Assembly (NCBI RefSeq): GCF_036850765.1
Contig: NC_089493.1
Location: forward strand, 126,300,239 to 126,364,238
Source of the DNA: Saccopteryx bilineata
Taxonomy: Eukaryota > Chordata > Mammalia > Chiroptera > Emballonuridae
DNA: 64,000 nt
Direction of reading: 5' to 3'
Below the pieces are notes generated by a model. The model was given only the letters and a program-made list of their open reading frames with translations. It made no database searches and had not been told where the DNA came from. Within the stretch, counting starts at the first letter, position 1, and each line of letters begins with the position of its first letter. This document shows, piece after piece, positions 34,251 through 45,882 of this stretch. Made by a program: the position numbers and the translations under genes.

Positions 34251-35156
34251 GACTTTGAGTCAGCCAGAAACCAAATGCACGGAGTGAGCATGAGAGCCGT
34301 CCCCCCTTAACTCACTGCCCCTGCCTCTTTCAGAGTGGCCTTGGTAATGAATAAAAACAATGGCATTGCTTAGGTTAAGGATTGGATTATTCCAGTCATC
34401 TGCAAATAACTGAAATAGAAATTTTAAAGTAAGATGACTCTTCATTATCAACTTGGAGAGAACTGTTTTATAGCAGGTTCCATTTGTTGTGGACGGGGCG
34501 CACAGGATGTCAAGAACCCCAGCAGCATATTTATATTAAGTATAACCCACTTAACTCTAGACAGATTTGAGCTACCAAGCAATAGGAAAAAATTCTAAAA
34601 AACATTTCTAAAAACAAATAGAAGTTCTAAAAAGTTTAGTTTTAATTAGCTTTGTCATAACTTTTTATTCCTATTCAGTGCCATTTCTGCATGCCAAAAT
34701 TTTAGATAACCAAATATAGGCAAAGAGGTGGAACTAAAAATAACTATTCTACATGTAGATAAGCACTGAGTAGAGAGGAGCAAAGAATTTTCCTAACAGC
34801 TTCACTGGCTTCAGAGGGGCAGGTGAGGGTCCACAGCTCACTGGCTGGTCACTGGGTTCTATGTACTCAATGGGCGACAGGGGGCGCCTGTCTGAAGCCT
34901 CTGATCTAATAGACATGCCATATGGAAATACTAACTCATGATACTGTAGAATAGAGTGGTGATTATTTCCATCAGTACATTTATGTAAGTTGACCACATA
35001 ACTTGTCACTGCTTCTATCCATCGTCTAGCTCTGCCTTTCGGACAGGTTTCTGTGAGTAACGGAGCCCCTCGCCCTATCAGTAGTTCTCAGAGTGAGCTC
35101 CATTAGCCGCACCTGGATGTCTGTTAGAACCCCAAGAACGAATTTAATTTCGGTTA
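34251..35156. other. intron, nothing recognised
   Basis: No exon or repeat family recognised. Confidence 0.45.
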
Positions 35157-35171
35157 AATTCTCAGGTAGTG

Positions 35172-35499
35172 CCTGACCAGGCAGTGGCGCAGTGGATACA
35201 GCATCGGCTGGGATGCAGAGGACCCAGGTTCGAGACCCCGAGGTCACCATTTTGAGCGCGGGCTCATCTGGTTTGAGCAAAGCTTACCAGCTTGAGCTCA
35301 AGGTCTCTGGCTTGAGCAAGGGGTTACTTGGTCTGCTGAAGGCCCCCAGTCAAGGCACGTATGAGAAAGCAATCAATGAACAACTAAAGTGCCACAACGA
35401 AAAACTGATGATACTTCTCATCTCTCCGTTCCTGTCTGTCTGTCCCTATCTATCCCTCTCTCTGACTCTCTCTCTGTCTCTATAAATAATTAATTAATT
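35172..35499 (+). mobile_element. tRNA-derived SINE (type D)
   Basis: The head 'cctgaccaggcagtggcgc' and 'gtggatacagcatcggc' are followed by B box 'caggttcgagacccc', three 'gcttgagc'-like repeats, 'aagcaatcaatgaacaac', a 'tctgtctgtccc' tract and '(taat)n'. It is flanked by the 15-bp duplication 'aattctcaggtagtg' at 35157-35171 and 35500-35514. It ends about 250 bp before the exon C acceptor. Confidence 0.95.
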
Positions 35500-35537
35500 A
35501 ATTCTCAGGTAGTGAATTTTCAAATCTTCAATGGGAT

Positions 35538-35562
35538 AGTGTGTGTATGTGTGTGTGTGTGT
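35538..35562. repeat. (GT)n microsatellite
   Basis: A short GT run with one 'ta' interruption, about 195 bp before exon C. Confidence 0.85.
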
Positions 35563-35756
35563 TTTAAAGATGATAGACCATATTAAGATGTTTGGATGCA
35601 CAAGGTAAATAAAGGCCAGTAGTACTTTGTTTTACAATGCAAATTTGGTAGCTACTTTTAAGACCTAGACTTCTTTTAAAAGTGTGTTAAATAGTATAAA
35701 CTGTGCCCCTCGGACTCCCTCCAGCTACAAAAAATGCCTTATGGATTTGTTCACAG

Positions 35757-35923
35757 GAGAAGAAGAGGTTAACAATTAACAACGTAGCACGACAGTGGGA
35801 TTTGCAACAACATCGAGTAACCAATATTGCTTCAAAGCAAGACGGAAAGGATCCTGACTCCCCTTCTCGGGACCCGTGTCAGATGGACGGAAGAGCTGTC
35901 TCTGCGTTTCCAGAGGAAGTGGG
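35757..35923 (+). CDS. LRRC49: LRRC49 exon C
   Basis: A 167-bp exon after acceptor 'tttgttcacag', starting on a whole codon and ending two bases into a Gly codon at donor 'GG|gtaggt'. It encodes EKKRLTINNVARQWDLQQH and continues through a polar Ser/Asp-rich segment to SAFPEEVG. The first half extends the charged helix from exon B. The second half looks like a disordered linker. Extending past the donor meets an in-frame stop (TAG at 35925), which confirms the boundary. The split Gly codon is completed by the first base of exon D. Confidence 0.9.
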
Positions 35924-38180
35924 GTAGGTGATGGCGTTCTTTCCACATCCTGGTCTTTGGAGAACTGAACTTGAAGCAGAGATAGGGAGCCATTTCACAC
36001 ATTTATTTAACAATAATTTTCTTAAGAAAACCTACTGATATTAGATCTTAGGTCTTTCTGAGCATGCGTGCAGCCCTGGACATGAATGAGGCTTCTAGAG
36101 TCCCTGGAATACACAAAGCCCTTTCTCCTCAGGCTTTCTGGTCTCCCTATTGTTTGCCCAAAGCAGCAGTAGCTAATACATTTTTTATTTTAAATGCTTT
36201 TAACAAATGTCACCTCAGCCATTAGGAAGCTCTAAGACAGGTGGAACAAAGGCAAGCCCTTGAGCTGGTCCTTCTGGGAGCCATTAGATGCATCAGAACA
36301 CACAACCAAATAAGTTTTTTAGAGTAATGTATGTATTTCTTCCTCTGGTGCCAGCCACCTGCGCATGGGATGTGAGCTGCCACCTTCAGGGCTGGGGAGT
36401 GAGGGGATGGTAACGGGAAGATTAAATGCCCCAGAACTCTTAATGAAATTCAGCATTTTTTCCTAAGCATTCCCTAGGTTGTTGTAAATTTTTTGTTAGA
36501 TTCCAGAGTTCTGAAAAAGTTGATTCTGACTGTTCTTGCTAGCAAACTTGTTGCCTTTATGGAAGGATGGAGTTCTGGCGTTCCCTACTCCACCATTTTC
36601 TCTCCTTTGGAACTGTAATATTTTTTTATATTCTATAAGCTATACTTTTACACTTCAAGATCAAGATAATGCACATCTGTTCTATACTCTTAACATTTGT
36701 CAGTTGGCCTCTTCTAAAGATTGAAAAATAATAAACACTAAGTTTCTGTGGTTATGTAATTATTTTATAACTATTTTTTACTTGAGAGCTAGGTAGTGTA
36801 CTGTGATTATCTCTCATTTTTTTGCTCCGTAAACCACTGAAAGAGACTAATCCTAGCATAGCAATCTAAATACCCCCTCTTGATTTCACTTCTAAAGTTG
36901 TTCCAAACCATGACACACTTCAGCTTGCTTCATACTTGAGCTGTGCCTTTCATGGATGTTTTTACCTGGACTTTCTTGTTGCCTGTCTTTTTTTTTTTTT
37001 TTAATCAAACAACGTTTGTGCTGCCTTTACTGCATCCCCATTTCTTCAGACTTCTTATCTTTTTGAAGACAACTCTTTTCCTGCCTATTCCTCATTATTT
37101 CCTTTATTATTGTAGATCATATTACTAAGAGATTATTTTCTTTTCTCGTGTTTATCTCAGGTGGTCAGATACTTGAGCCTCTCTCTCAGGTTACAGATGC
37201 TAGCATCTCTGACTGCTTGGACTGAGACCCAGACCGTCTTCTCCCTCAACGCTTCCCCTGAGCAATTTTACAGATGGCTAGACTTTAAATACCACTTATA
37301 TTTTGAAGATACCAATATGTACACCTTTTCTTTTATGGTTTACTCACTTAGATTGTGTTTAGGGGGAAAAAATCTTTTACTACATTGAGTTTATAGACAT
37401 ATTCTTCTGTTTTGTTTTTCTAACAGTTTAAAATCTGTCCTTTTGTACTTCAGCCTTGAGTACACCTGGACTTGATTTTGAAGTGTGAGGCTGAGATCTG
37501 AGCTGGATGCTTCTTCCCTGGGGGAGTAGCCGGGTGCCCTGGCATTACTTACAAGTGTGTTATTTCCCTGCACCTCTGCCGTGCCCCTCTGCCTCCCTGG
37601 TTATCAGTGGTGGGCAATGTAGGGGTGGGATCCTTTTACATATCTTACGCTCTAATGTCCCTGTGCTTAGTGTCACTCCTCACTCCCATCTTCCATCATG
37701 CCCACTTACCAAAGCTCCACCAGGCAGGGGCAGGCTGCTGCCATCATTTCCCTTGTCCCTGGGGCACAGACAGAGCTATAGTTTCCTCTGTCCTCCTGAG
37801 TACCTCAGCGGTTCTCACTTCCCAGTTCCAGTAATTTGCTGAAAGTTCTTGCTGCGGATGGTCCCTTCCTTGTACTTGTTGTGGGTTTATAGCACTTTAA
37901 TTATTTTAATGGGGTCTTAGAGAGGTTTCAAACACATGCTCAGTCTGCCTGCTATTTCATCTGAAAGTACAAAGTGAACTGTTTTAAATATTACAAGTTC
38001 TATTACTACACTATCTGTAAGTCTTTTTAAAATACCATTAAATTTCATCTTTCTGGAATGATAAGCACTTGGCTCTCTTCAAAGGTAGAAAGCTGGTCAG
38101 GGGGCCACAATTTCTTCTTTGGAGTTCTGATTTGTTTTTTAATATTACATAAGTTTTCCATTTTTAACAATCCCATTTAT
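35924..38180. other. intron, nothing secure
   Basis: About 2.2 kb of intronic sequence without a recognised repeat or exon. T-rich runs near 36988 and a moderately GC-rich block at 37500-37840 have open frames but no splice context. Confidence 0.4.
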
Positions 38181-38195
38181 AGTCTTTAGTATTTT

Positions 38196-38617
38196 TTTTA
38201 ATAAATAAATTTTTATTTTAATGGGGTGACATCAATAAATCAGGGTACATACATTCAAAGAAAACATTTCCAGGTTATCTTGTCATTTAGTTCTGTTGCA
38301 TACCCATCACCCGAAGAGAGATCGTCCTCCGCCACCCTCCATCCAGTTCTCTCTGTACCCCTCCCCCTCTCCCTCCTTCCCTCCCCCCACCCCCCGTAAC
38401 CACCACATTCCTGTCCTTGCCTCTTAGTCTCGCTTTTATGTCCCACCAATGTATGGAATCCTGCAGTTCCTGTTTTTTTCTGATTCGCTAATTTCACCCC
38501 ACATAATGCTACCAAGACTCCACCATTCCGCTGTAAGTGATCCAATGTCATCATTTCTCCTAGCTGAATAGTATACCATGGTGTATATGTGCCCCATCTT
38601 CTTCATCCAGTCCTCTA
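38196..38617 (-). mobile_element. 5'-truncated L1 3' end (younger lineage)
   Basis: About 420 bp closely matching the ORF2 end and 3' UTR of the L1 at 24713-32493 (for example 'caataaatcagggtacat' and 'ttcaaagaaaacatttcc'). The stop of the ORF2 C-terminus lies near 38436. Upstream of it on the minus strand is an A-run (T9 at 38620-38628) and then unrelated sequence. It supplies the poly(A) end of the composite insertion. Confidence 0.85.
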
Positions 38618-38629
38618 TTTTTTTTTTAC

Positions 38630-38985
38630 ATTGATTAAAAGCCTTTAAGCAAACTTTTGGCCAGTACAGCAAGAATCCATAAAAGAGTAGTGTCCTTAAC
38701 ATGTTCACCAAGTCTAAGTTGGCCCCATCACTATGCCAAATCCCAGAAAAATGCAACCCAACCACAGTTCAGTCTGTTAGGAGCTGTCACAGGGAGCAGG
38801 AGTCCAGGAAAGTTCCCCACAAGAAAAGTCCGCATGGCATTGGAGTTGTTGTCACCATTCTATACTTTGCAGCTCATGTCCAAGTCCTAATGACCGCTGC
38901 TTCTAGCTGGTAATGATTCAGGTAGACTGGAAAAGCCATCTGCAGCATGTGTGGAGATGGAGCTTCTGTTCTCCTCTGCCTGGAG
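38630..38985 (-). other. unassigned part of the transduced segment
   Basis: Unique-looking sequence between the L1 3' end and the retroviral relic. A minus-strand open stretch here continues into L1 and is chimeric by chance. It may be a further decayed part of the retroviral element. Confidence 0.3.
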
Positions 38986-38989
38986 AGAT

Positions 38990-39845
38990 GAGACCAGGTT
39001 GCTTTTCCCTGAAGCTCTGTGACTGTGACTTGGTAAAGAGAACCTTGGGATACACTACGCTGGGTGGCAAAGGAAGATTCATAATACAAGTTGGCAAAAG
39101 TAGGAAAGAGAGCTCTAAATTAGGAGTAGGTCCCAGCCTGAAATATGAGTGGGGCATTGAGGTAGGAGGGATAAAGGAAACACTATATATTAAGCAAAGC
39201 AGCAGAAAATAGGACTATCAACACCCGCAACTGAGATCTTTGAGGGAAGAATAAAAAACCTGACTATTCAGGCAAAACATAGTTAAGTGGCCCTTGTGCA
39301 AATGAGATCAGTTTACCTGCTTCTTGGAACAAATACCCTAGGCTCGGCCACAGTGTCGTAGATGGGGCCAATGGCCCTGGGCACCTTCAGCCTTCAGTGG
39401 CAAACCCCAGCTTTTTGGGCAAGGTTAGGTCATAGGTGGCTGGAGCAGGGCTGGAAGAGACTGAACCCTCCCTTAGAGGAGCGAGGGGGAAGCCCACCTT
39501 CCAGTGTCCCTGTTTTCTCACAGCAGAGGCGTGTAAGCCTGGCAGGCTTTAGCTCAATGACCTTCCTTTCCACTATTGAAGCAGGACCCAGATGGCTTCT
39601 ATGAGACCCCTTTGGGGCGTTGGAGCCTTTAAGGGTGTATCCTAAAAGCTGGTAGTTGCCCTGATCTCTATTGGGCTTTTTCTGCCTCTAGGTATCTTAA
39701 AAGCCATGTTCAGAAGATCTCGCTGAGGGGTTTGAGGATCCCCCTCCGCCTATATAAATCTTTTCCATATATCTGGAGCTATTTGGAAAAAGACAAAACA
39801 GTGTTATTAGCTAGATCTAATAAAGAAGGTAGTAGTTTGCAGGCG
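38990..39845 (-). pseudogene. endogenous retrovirus relic, gag nucleocapsid to protease
   Basis: Minus-strand fragments carry two decayed zinc-knuckle-like blocks (CX2CX4HX4C type, several Cys/His positions lost) at about 39480-39590. A protease-like stretch follows toward 39250-39100. Stops and frameshifts occur throughout, so no protein can be made. The assignment is by motif layout only. The retroviral class is uncertain, though two knuckles argue against a simple gammaretrovirus. Confidence 0.45.
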
Positions 39846-39920
39846 AAAAAGATTTGGTGTCTCCTGTTCATCAGCATTCAAAAGAAATGTAAATTTTTTT
39901 TTTAAGTAGAAAGCATGATA

Positions 39921-40290
39921 TGGTAGACCCGTCGGAGTCATTGGCCTGGTGTGCAGGATTCCCGGGTTCGATTCCTGGCCAGAGCATACAGGAGAAGCAC
40001 CCATCTACCTCTCTATCCCTCCCCCTCTCCTTCCTCTTCGTCTCTCTCCTCCCGCCCGCAGCCAAGGCTCCACCGGAGCAAAGCCACCCCGGGAACTAAG
40101 GATGGCCCCATGGCCTCCACCCCAGTCGCTAGAATGGCTCCGGTTGTAACAAAGCAACACCCCAGATGGGCAGAGCATTCCCCCCTGGTAGGCATGCCAG
40201 GTGGATCCCGGTCAGGCGCATGCAGGAGTCTGTCTGACTGCCTCCCCATCTCCATCCTCAGAAAAATACAATAAATAAATAAAAGAAAAA
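39921..40290 (+). mobile_element. tRNA-derived SINE (type A) inside the composite insertion
   Basis: B box 'gggttcgattcct' lies near 39964, followed by the CT-rich body, the second unique part and an 'ataaataaataaaag' tail. The first part of the head is damaged or replaced. It separates the two retroviral fragments. I found no clear target duplication. Confidence 0.85.
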
Positions 40291-40299
40291 ATACTACCA

Positions 40300-40530
40300 A
40301 AAAAAAGGGGGGGGGCATTCCCTTGTGCTAAAGCTCCAGGGAGCATGGAGTGAACTTGAGTATGTCCTATGAAACATGGAGCTCTATGTTGACATATAAG
40401 TCTTTGAAGAAGGAGGAACTGCTGAAATAGTTCATCAGCATTTGTCCCTAAGACAACAGTCTTTATAGTGGGAACACCATACATAAATATTTGCAGTCTG
40501 TCTATACATTAAGGGTGGAATATGGCAAAT
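40300..40530 (-). pseudogene. endogenous retrovirus relic, RNase H/integrase-type pol fragment
   Basis: A short minus-strand open stretch (from 40484) resembles the RNase H to integrase junction of betaretrovirus-like (class II) elements, with a His-containing block followed by a Pro/Gly/Asn block. It abuts the L1 3' end at about 40540. It lies upstream of the gag-like piece on the same strand, the reverse of proviral order. The two fragments are therefore rearranged or come from different elements. No env or LTR seen. Confidence 0.45.
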
Positions 40531-40636
40531 GCTGAAAAGCCATGATCTTTGTGCCCCTCCCCTCCCCCAACCCCCTTTCTCTCCTCCCCCCACCCTGAAA
40601 CCCCAACACTGTTGTTCATGTCTCTGAGTCTCATCT

Positions 40637-43600
40637 TTATGTCCCACCTAAGTATGGAATCATGTAGTTCTTAGTTTTTTCTGATTTACTTCTTTCACTC
40701 AGTATAATGTTATCAAGACCCATCCATGTTGTTGTAAAAGATCCTATGTCATCATTTCTTATGGCTGAGTAGTATTCCATAGTATATATATACCAAAGCT
40801 TTTTAATCCACTCATCCTCTGACGGACACTTGAGCTGTTTCCAGATCTTTGCTATTGTGAACAATGCTGCCATAAACATGGGGGTGCATTTCTTCTTTTC
40901 AAACAGTACTATGGTGTTCTTGGGGTATATTCCTAACAGTGGTATAGCTGGGTCAAAAGGCAGTTCGATTTTTAATTTCTTGAGGAATCTCCATACTTTT
41001 TTCCACAGTGGCTGCACCAGTCTGCATTCCCACCAGCAGTGCAGGAGCATTCCCTTTTCTCCACATCCTCGCCGGCACTTATTCTCTGTTGTTTTATTGA
41101 TGAGCGCCATTCTGAGGGGTGTGAGGTGATATCTCATTGTGGTTTTAATTTGCATTTCTCTAATCATTAGTGATGTTGAACATTTTTTTTCATATGCCTG
41201 TTGGCCATCTGTGTGTCCTCTTTGGAGAAGTGTCTATTCATTTCTTTTGCCCATTTTTGGATTGGATTGTTTGTCTTCCTGGTATTAAGTTTTACAAGTT
41301 CTTTATAAATTTTGGTTATCAGACCCTTATCAGACGCTATGTCAAATATATTCTCCCATTGTGTAGTTTGTCTTTTTATTCTGTTCTTATTGTCTTTAGC
41401 TGTGCAGAAGCTTTTTAGTTTGATAAAGTCCCATTTGTTTATCCTGTCTTTTATTTCACTTGCCTGTGGAGACAACTCAGCAAATATATTGCTGCGAGAG
41501 ATGTCAGAGAGCTTACTGCCTATGTTTTCTTCTAAAATGCTTATGGTTTCACGGCTTACATTCAAGTCTTTTATCCACTTTGAGTTTATTTTTGTGGGTG
41601 GTGTAAGTTGGTGGTCTAGTTTCATTTTTTTGCAGGTAGCTGTCCAGTTTTCCCGACACCATTTGTTGAAGAGGCTGTCTTTACTCCATTGTATTTCCTT
41701 ACCTCCTTTGTCAAATATCAGTTGTTCATAGAGCTGTGGGTTTATTTCTGGGTTCTCTGTTCTGTTCCATTGATCTACGTGCCTGTTCTTATGCCAGTAC
41801 CATGCTGTTTTGAGTACAATGGCCTTATAATATAACTTGATATCCGGAAGTGTGATCCCTTTTGCTTTATTCTTCCTTTTCAAGATTGCTGAGGCTATTT
41901 GTGTTCTCTTTTGGTTCCATATAAATTTTTGGAATATGTGTTCTATGTCTCTGAAGTAAGTCATTGGTATTTTAATCGGTATTGCATTGAATTTATAAAT
42001 TGCTTTGGGTAATATAGAAATTTTAGTGATGTTTATTCTTCCTAACCATGAGCACAGTATATGCCTCCACTTATTCGTATCTTCCCTGATTTCTTTTATC
42101 AATGTTTTATAATTTTCCAAGTACAAGTCTTTAATCTCCTTGGTTAGATTTATTCCTAGGTACTTTATTTTTTTGGTTGCAATGGTAAAGGGGTTGATTC
42201 CTTGATTTCTCTTTCCGACAGTTCATTATTAGTGTATAAAATGCCTCTGATTTCTGAGTATTGATTTTATATCCTGTCACGTTGCCAAATTCATTTATCA
42301 GGTCTAGTACTTTTTTGACTGAGACTTTAGGGTTTTCTATATACAATATCATGTCATCTGCAAATAATGATAGTTTTACTTCTTCTTTTCCAATTTGGAT
42401 GTCTTTTATTTCTTTTTCTTGTCTGATTGCTGTGGCTAGGACTTCCAGGACTCTGTTGAATAAGAGTGGTGAAAGGGGGCACCCCTGCCTTGTTCCTGAT
42501 CTTAAGGGGATTGCTTTTAATTTTTGCCCATTGAGTATGATGTTGGCTGTGGGCTTGTCATAGATGGCCTTTATCATGTTGAGGTATGTTCCCTGTATTC
42601 CCACTTTGCTGAGAGTTTTGATCATGAATAGGTGCTGGACTTTATCAAATGCTTTTTCTGCATCTATTGAAATTATCATGTGGTTTTCTCCTTTCTTTTG
42701 TTTATGTGATGAATCACATTGATTGATTTGTGAATATTGTACCAGCCTTGCCTCCCAAGAATAAATCCTACTTGATCATGGTGTATGATTTTTTTCATAT
42801 ATTGCTGGATCCGGTTTGCTAATATTTTGTTGAGGATTTTTGCATCTAAGTTCATCAGGGATATTGGCCTATAATTTTCTTTTTTTGTGTTGTCTTTGCC
42901 TGGTTTTGGAATCAGAATTATGCTCGCCTCATAAAGGAGTTTGGAAGTCTTCCTTCCTCTTGAATTTTTTGAAATAGTTTGAGAAGGATAGGAGTTAGTT
43001 CTTCTTTGAATATTTGGTAGAATTCACTTGTGAAGCCATCAGGCCCAGGACTTTTCTTTTTTGGGAGTTTTTTGATAGCTGTTTCAATCTCATTTGTTGA
43101 AATTGGTCTGTTTATGTTTTCTGATTCTTCCAGATTGATTTTTGGAAGATTATATGATTCAAGGAATTTGTCCATTTCATCTAGGTTGTCTAGTTTTTGG
43201 CGTACAGTTCTTGAGAGTATTTTCTTACAATATTTTGTATTTCTGTTGTGTCAGTTGTTATTTCTCCACTCTCATTTCTAATTTTATTTATTTGAGTCCT
43301 CTCTCTTTGTTTCTTGGTGAGTCTCGTTAAAGGTTCATCGATCTTGTTTACCTTTTCAAAGAACCAGGTCCTGGTTTCATTGATCCTCTGTATTGTTTCT
43401 TTAGCCTCTATGTCATTTATTTCTGCTCTGATCTTTATTATTTCCTTTCTTCTACTAGCTCTGGGCTTTACTTGCTGTTCTTTTTGTAGTTCTTTCAGAT
43501 GCAGGGTTAAGTTGTTTATTTGAGCTTTTTCTAGCTTCTTGAGGGATGCCTGTAATGCTATAAACTTCCCTCTCAGGACTGCTTTTGCTGTGTCCAATAA

Positions 43601-44867
43601 ATTTTGAGTTGATGTATGCTCATTATCATTTGTTTCTAGGAATTTTTAAATTTCTTCTTTGATCTCATTGTTAACCCATTCGTTATTTAATAACATGCTA
43701 TTTAGTTTCCAAGTGTTTAAATGTTTTTCAATTTTTATATTGTGGTTGATTTCTAGTTTAATGCCATTGTGATCAGAGAAAGTGCTCGATATGATTTCAA
43801 TCTTCTTAAATTTGTTGAGACCACTTTTGTGCCCTAACATGTGGTCTATCCTAGAGAATGTACCATGAGCACTTGAAAAAAAATGTATATTCTGCTGCTT
43901 TAGGGTGAAAGGATCTGAAGATATCTATTAAATCGAGTTGATCTAGTGTGTCCTTTAAGTCTGCTGTTTCTTTGTTAATTTTCGTTCTTGAGGATCTATC
44001 TAATGATGTTAATGGAGTATTGAAATCCCCTACTATTATACTATTGCTGTTGATCTCGCCCTTTAAGTCCATCAAAGTCTGCTTTATATATTTAGGTGCT
44101 CCTATATTAGGTGCATAGATATTTATAATGGTTATATCTTCCTTTTGGATTGCTTCCTTTATCATTATGTAGTGACCTTCCTTATCTCTAACTATGGTCT
44201 TTGTTTGAAAGTCCATTTTGTCTGATATAAGTATTGCTACCCCAGCTTTTTTTTTTCATTTCCATTTGTGTGAAATATTTTTTTCCATCCTTTTATCTTC
44301 AGTCTGTGTACATCTTTCCTATTTTTTTTTTCATTTTTCTGAAGCTGGAAACAGGGAGAGACAGTCAGACAGACTCCCGCATGCGCCCGACCGGGATCCA
44401 CCCGGCACGCCCACCAGGGGCGACGCTCTGCCCACCAGGGGGCGATGCTCTGCCCATCCTGGGCGTCGCCATGTTACGACCAGAGCCACTCTAGCGCCTG
44501 AGGCAGAGACCACAGAGCCATCCCCAGCGCCCGGGCCATCTTTGCTCCAATGGAGCCTTGGCTGCAGGAGGGGAAGAGAGAGACAGAGAGGAAAGCGCGG
44601 CAGAGGGGTGGAGAAGCAAATGGGCACTTCTCTTGTGTGCCCTGGCCGGGAATCGAACCTGGGTCCTCCGCACGCTAGGCCGACGCTCTACCGCTGAGCC
44701 AACCGTCCAGGGCTGTGTACATCTTTTGATTTAAGGTGTGTCTTTTGTAGACAGCATATGTATGGGTCCTGTTTTCTTATCCACGCAGCTACCCTATGTC
44801 TCTTGATCGGATCATTTAATCCATTAACATTTAAGGGTATTACTGATATGTAACTGTTTATTGCCAT
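40637..44867 (-). pseudogene. L1 ORF2 (older lineage), broken
   Basis: The start at 44867 begins MAINSYISVIPLNVNGLND, the endonuclease N-terminus. A SINE interrupts the endonuclease at 44318-44712. The remaining frame is split at about 44216, 43850, 43640, 43180, 42900, 42680, 42130 and 41167. The reverse transcriptase catalytic 'FADDM' is intact near 42350. The last two pieces (42126-41167 and 41167-40637) nearly join and end with 'MIPYLGGT', as in the younger L1. Compared with the L1 at 24713 this is a distinct lineage, clearly different at protein level throughout. Not functional. Confidence 0.9.
44318..44712 (-). mobile_element. tRNA-derived SINE (type A) inserted in L1 endonuclease
   Basis: The minus-strand head lies at 44712-44640, with a duplicated 'gcgacgctctgcccaccagg'-type unit near 44420-44455. 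The tail is a T-run at 44323-44332. A perfect 14-bp duplication 'ctgtgtacatcttt' lies at 44304-44317 and 44713-44726. It is young and postdates the L1. Confidence 0.95.
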
Positions 44868-44925
44868 TTTTTTTCTTTAAAACTGTATTTCTCTTTTGTT
44901 GTATTCTTTTTTTCCTTTGATCTGT

Positions 44926-45882
44926 TTACAACAGGTCCCTTAGCATTTCTTGCAGCCTTGGTTTGGTTGCAGTGAAATCCTTGAGTTTTTTTTTGTCTAT
45001 AAAGCTTTTTATTTCTCCTTCCATTTTAAATGATAGCCTTGCTGGATAAAGTAGTCTTGGTTGTAGGTTCTTGTTGTGCATTACTTTGAATATTTCTTGC
45101 CATTCCCTTCTGGCTTCAAGTGTTTCTGTTGAGAAGTCAGAAGTCATCCTTATAGGGGCTCCTTTGTAGGTGATAGTCTTTTTTTTTCTAGCAGCTTTTA
45201 ATATTTTCTCTTTTTCATTTAGCTTTGGTATTTTAATTATGATGTGCCTTGGTGTTGGTTTCTTTGGGTTTCTCCTTAATGGAGTTCTCTGTGCTTCCTG
45301 AACATGTGAAATGTTTTCCTGCCTTAATTCCGGGAAGTTTTCCGCTATAATATGTTTGAACAAAGTCTCTATCCCTTGTTCTTTCTCTTCTTCTTCAGGA
45401 ACCCCTATGATGTGGATGTTATTTCTCTTCATGTTGTCACAGAGCTCTCTTAGAGTTTCCTCAGACTTTTTAAGTCTCTCTTCTTTTTTCTGCTTTGCTT
45501 CCATGCCTTTACTTATTGTGTCCTCTAACTCACTGATTCGATTCTCTGCATCATCCATCCTGCTTTTAATTCCTTCCATTGTATTCTTTATTTCAGATAT
45601 TGTATTTCTCATTTCTGACTGATTCTTTTTTATTATTTCAATGTCCTTTTTTATATTTGTTATCTCTTTATTTAGGTTTTCGTAATGGCCATCTATGGTT
45701 GTTCTAATATCTTTGAGCATCCTAACAATCGTTATTTTAAACTCTGCATCTGGTAATTTGGTTATATCTGATTCACTTAGGTCCTTTTCTGGGGATTTCT
45801 CTTGGTTTATTTGTGTTGTATTTCTCTGCCTCCGCATTTTCTCTTCATGGGAGTGGCTGTGATCACGTGCTCGGGTGCACAA
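44926..45882 (-). CDS. L1 ORF1 protein (older lineage), open frame
   Basis: A 318-codon open frame on the minus strand. An in-frame ATG lies at 45882, but the L1-like start is probably the internal MRRQRNTTQINQEKSPEKD about 16 codons in, which resembles the N-terminus of mammalian ORF1p. A long coiled coil (roughly residues 50-140) is followed by an RRM-like domain ('NIHIIGVPEEEEKEQG') and a C-terminal domain ('PIRMTSDFSTETLEARREW'). It ends about 60 bp before the ORF2 start at 44867. Although its ORF2 is broken, this ORF1 shows no stop. Whether it is ever expressed is unknown. Confidence 0.88.
   Translation of the reverse strand: MCTRARDHSHSHEEKMRRQRNTTQINQEKSPEKDLSESDITKLPDAEFKITIVRMLKDIRTTIDGHYENLNKEITNIKKDIEIIKKNQSEMRNTISEIKNTMEGIKSRMDDAENRISELEDTISKGMEAKQKKEERLKKSEETLRELCDNMKRNNIHIIGVPEEEEKEQGIETLFKHIIAENFPELRQENISHVQEAQRTPLRRNPKKPTPRHIIIKIPKLNEKEKILKAARKKKTITYKGAPIRMTSDFSTETLEARREWQEIFKVMHNKNLQPRLLYPARLSFKMEGEIKSFIDKKKLKDFTATKPRLQEMLRDLL

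Noticed and set aside
38436..38765. Minus-strand frame of 109 codons that looks like a hydrophobic protein fused to L1
   Set aside because: It is a chance fusion across the junction of transduced sequence and an L1 3' end, with no support as a gene.
40458..40473. 'cagtcttta' near the L1 3' end as an alternative left target duplication for the older L1
   Set aside because: Only 9 bases match and it is not next to an A/T tail. The 15-bp match at 38181 beside the terminal T-run is much better.
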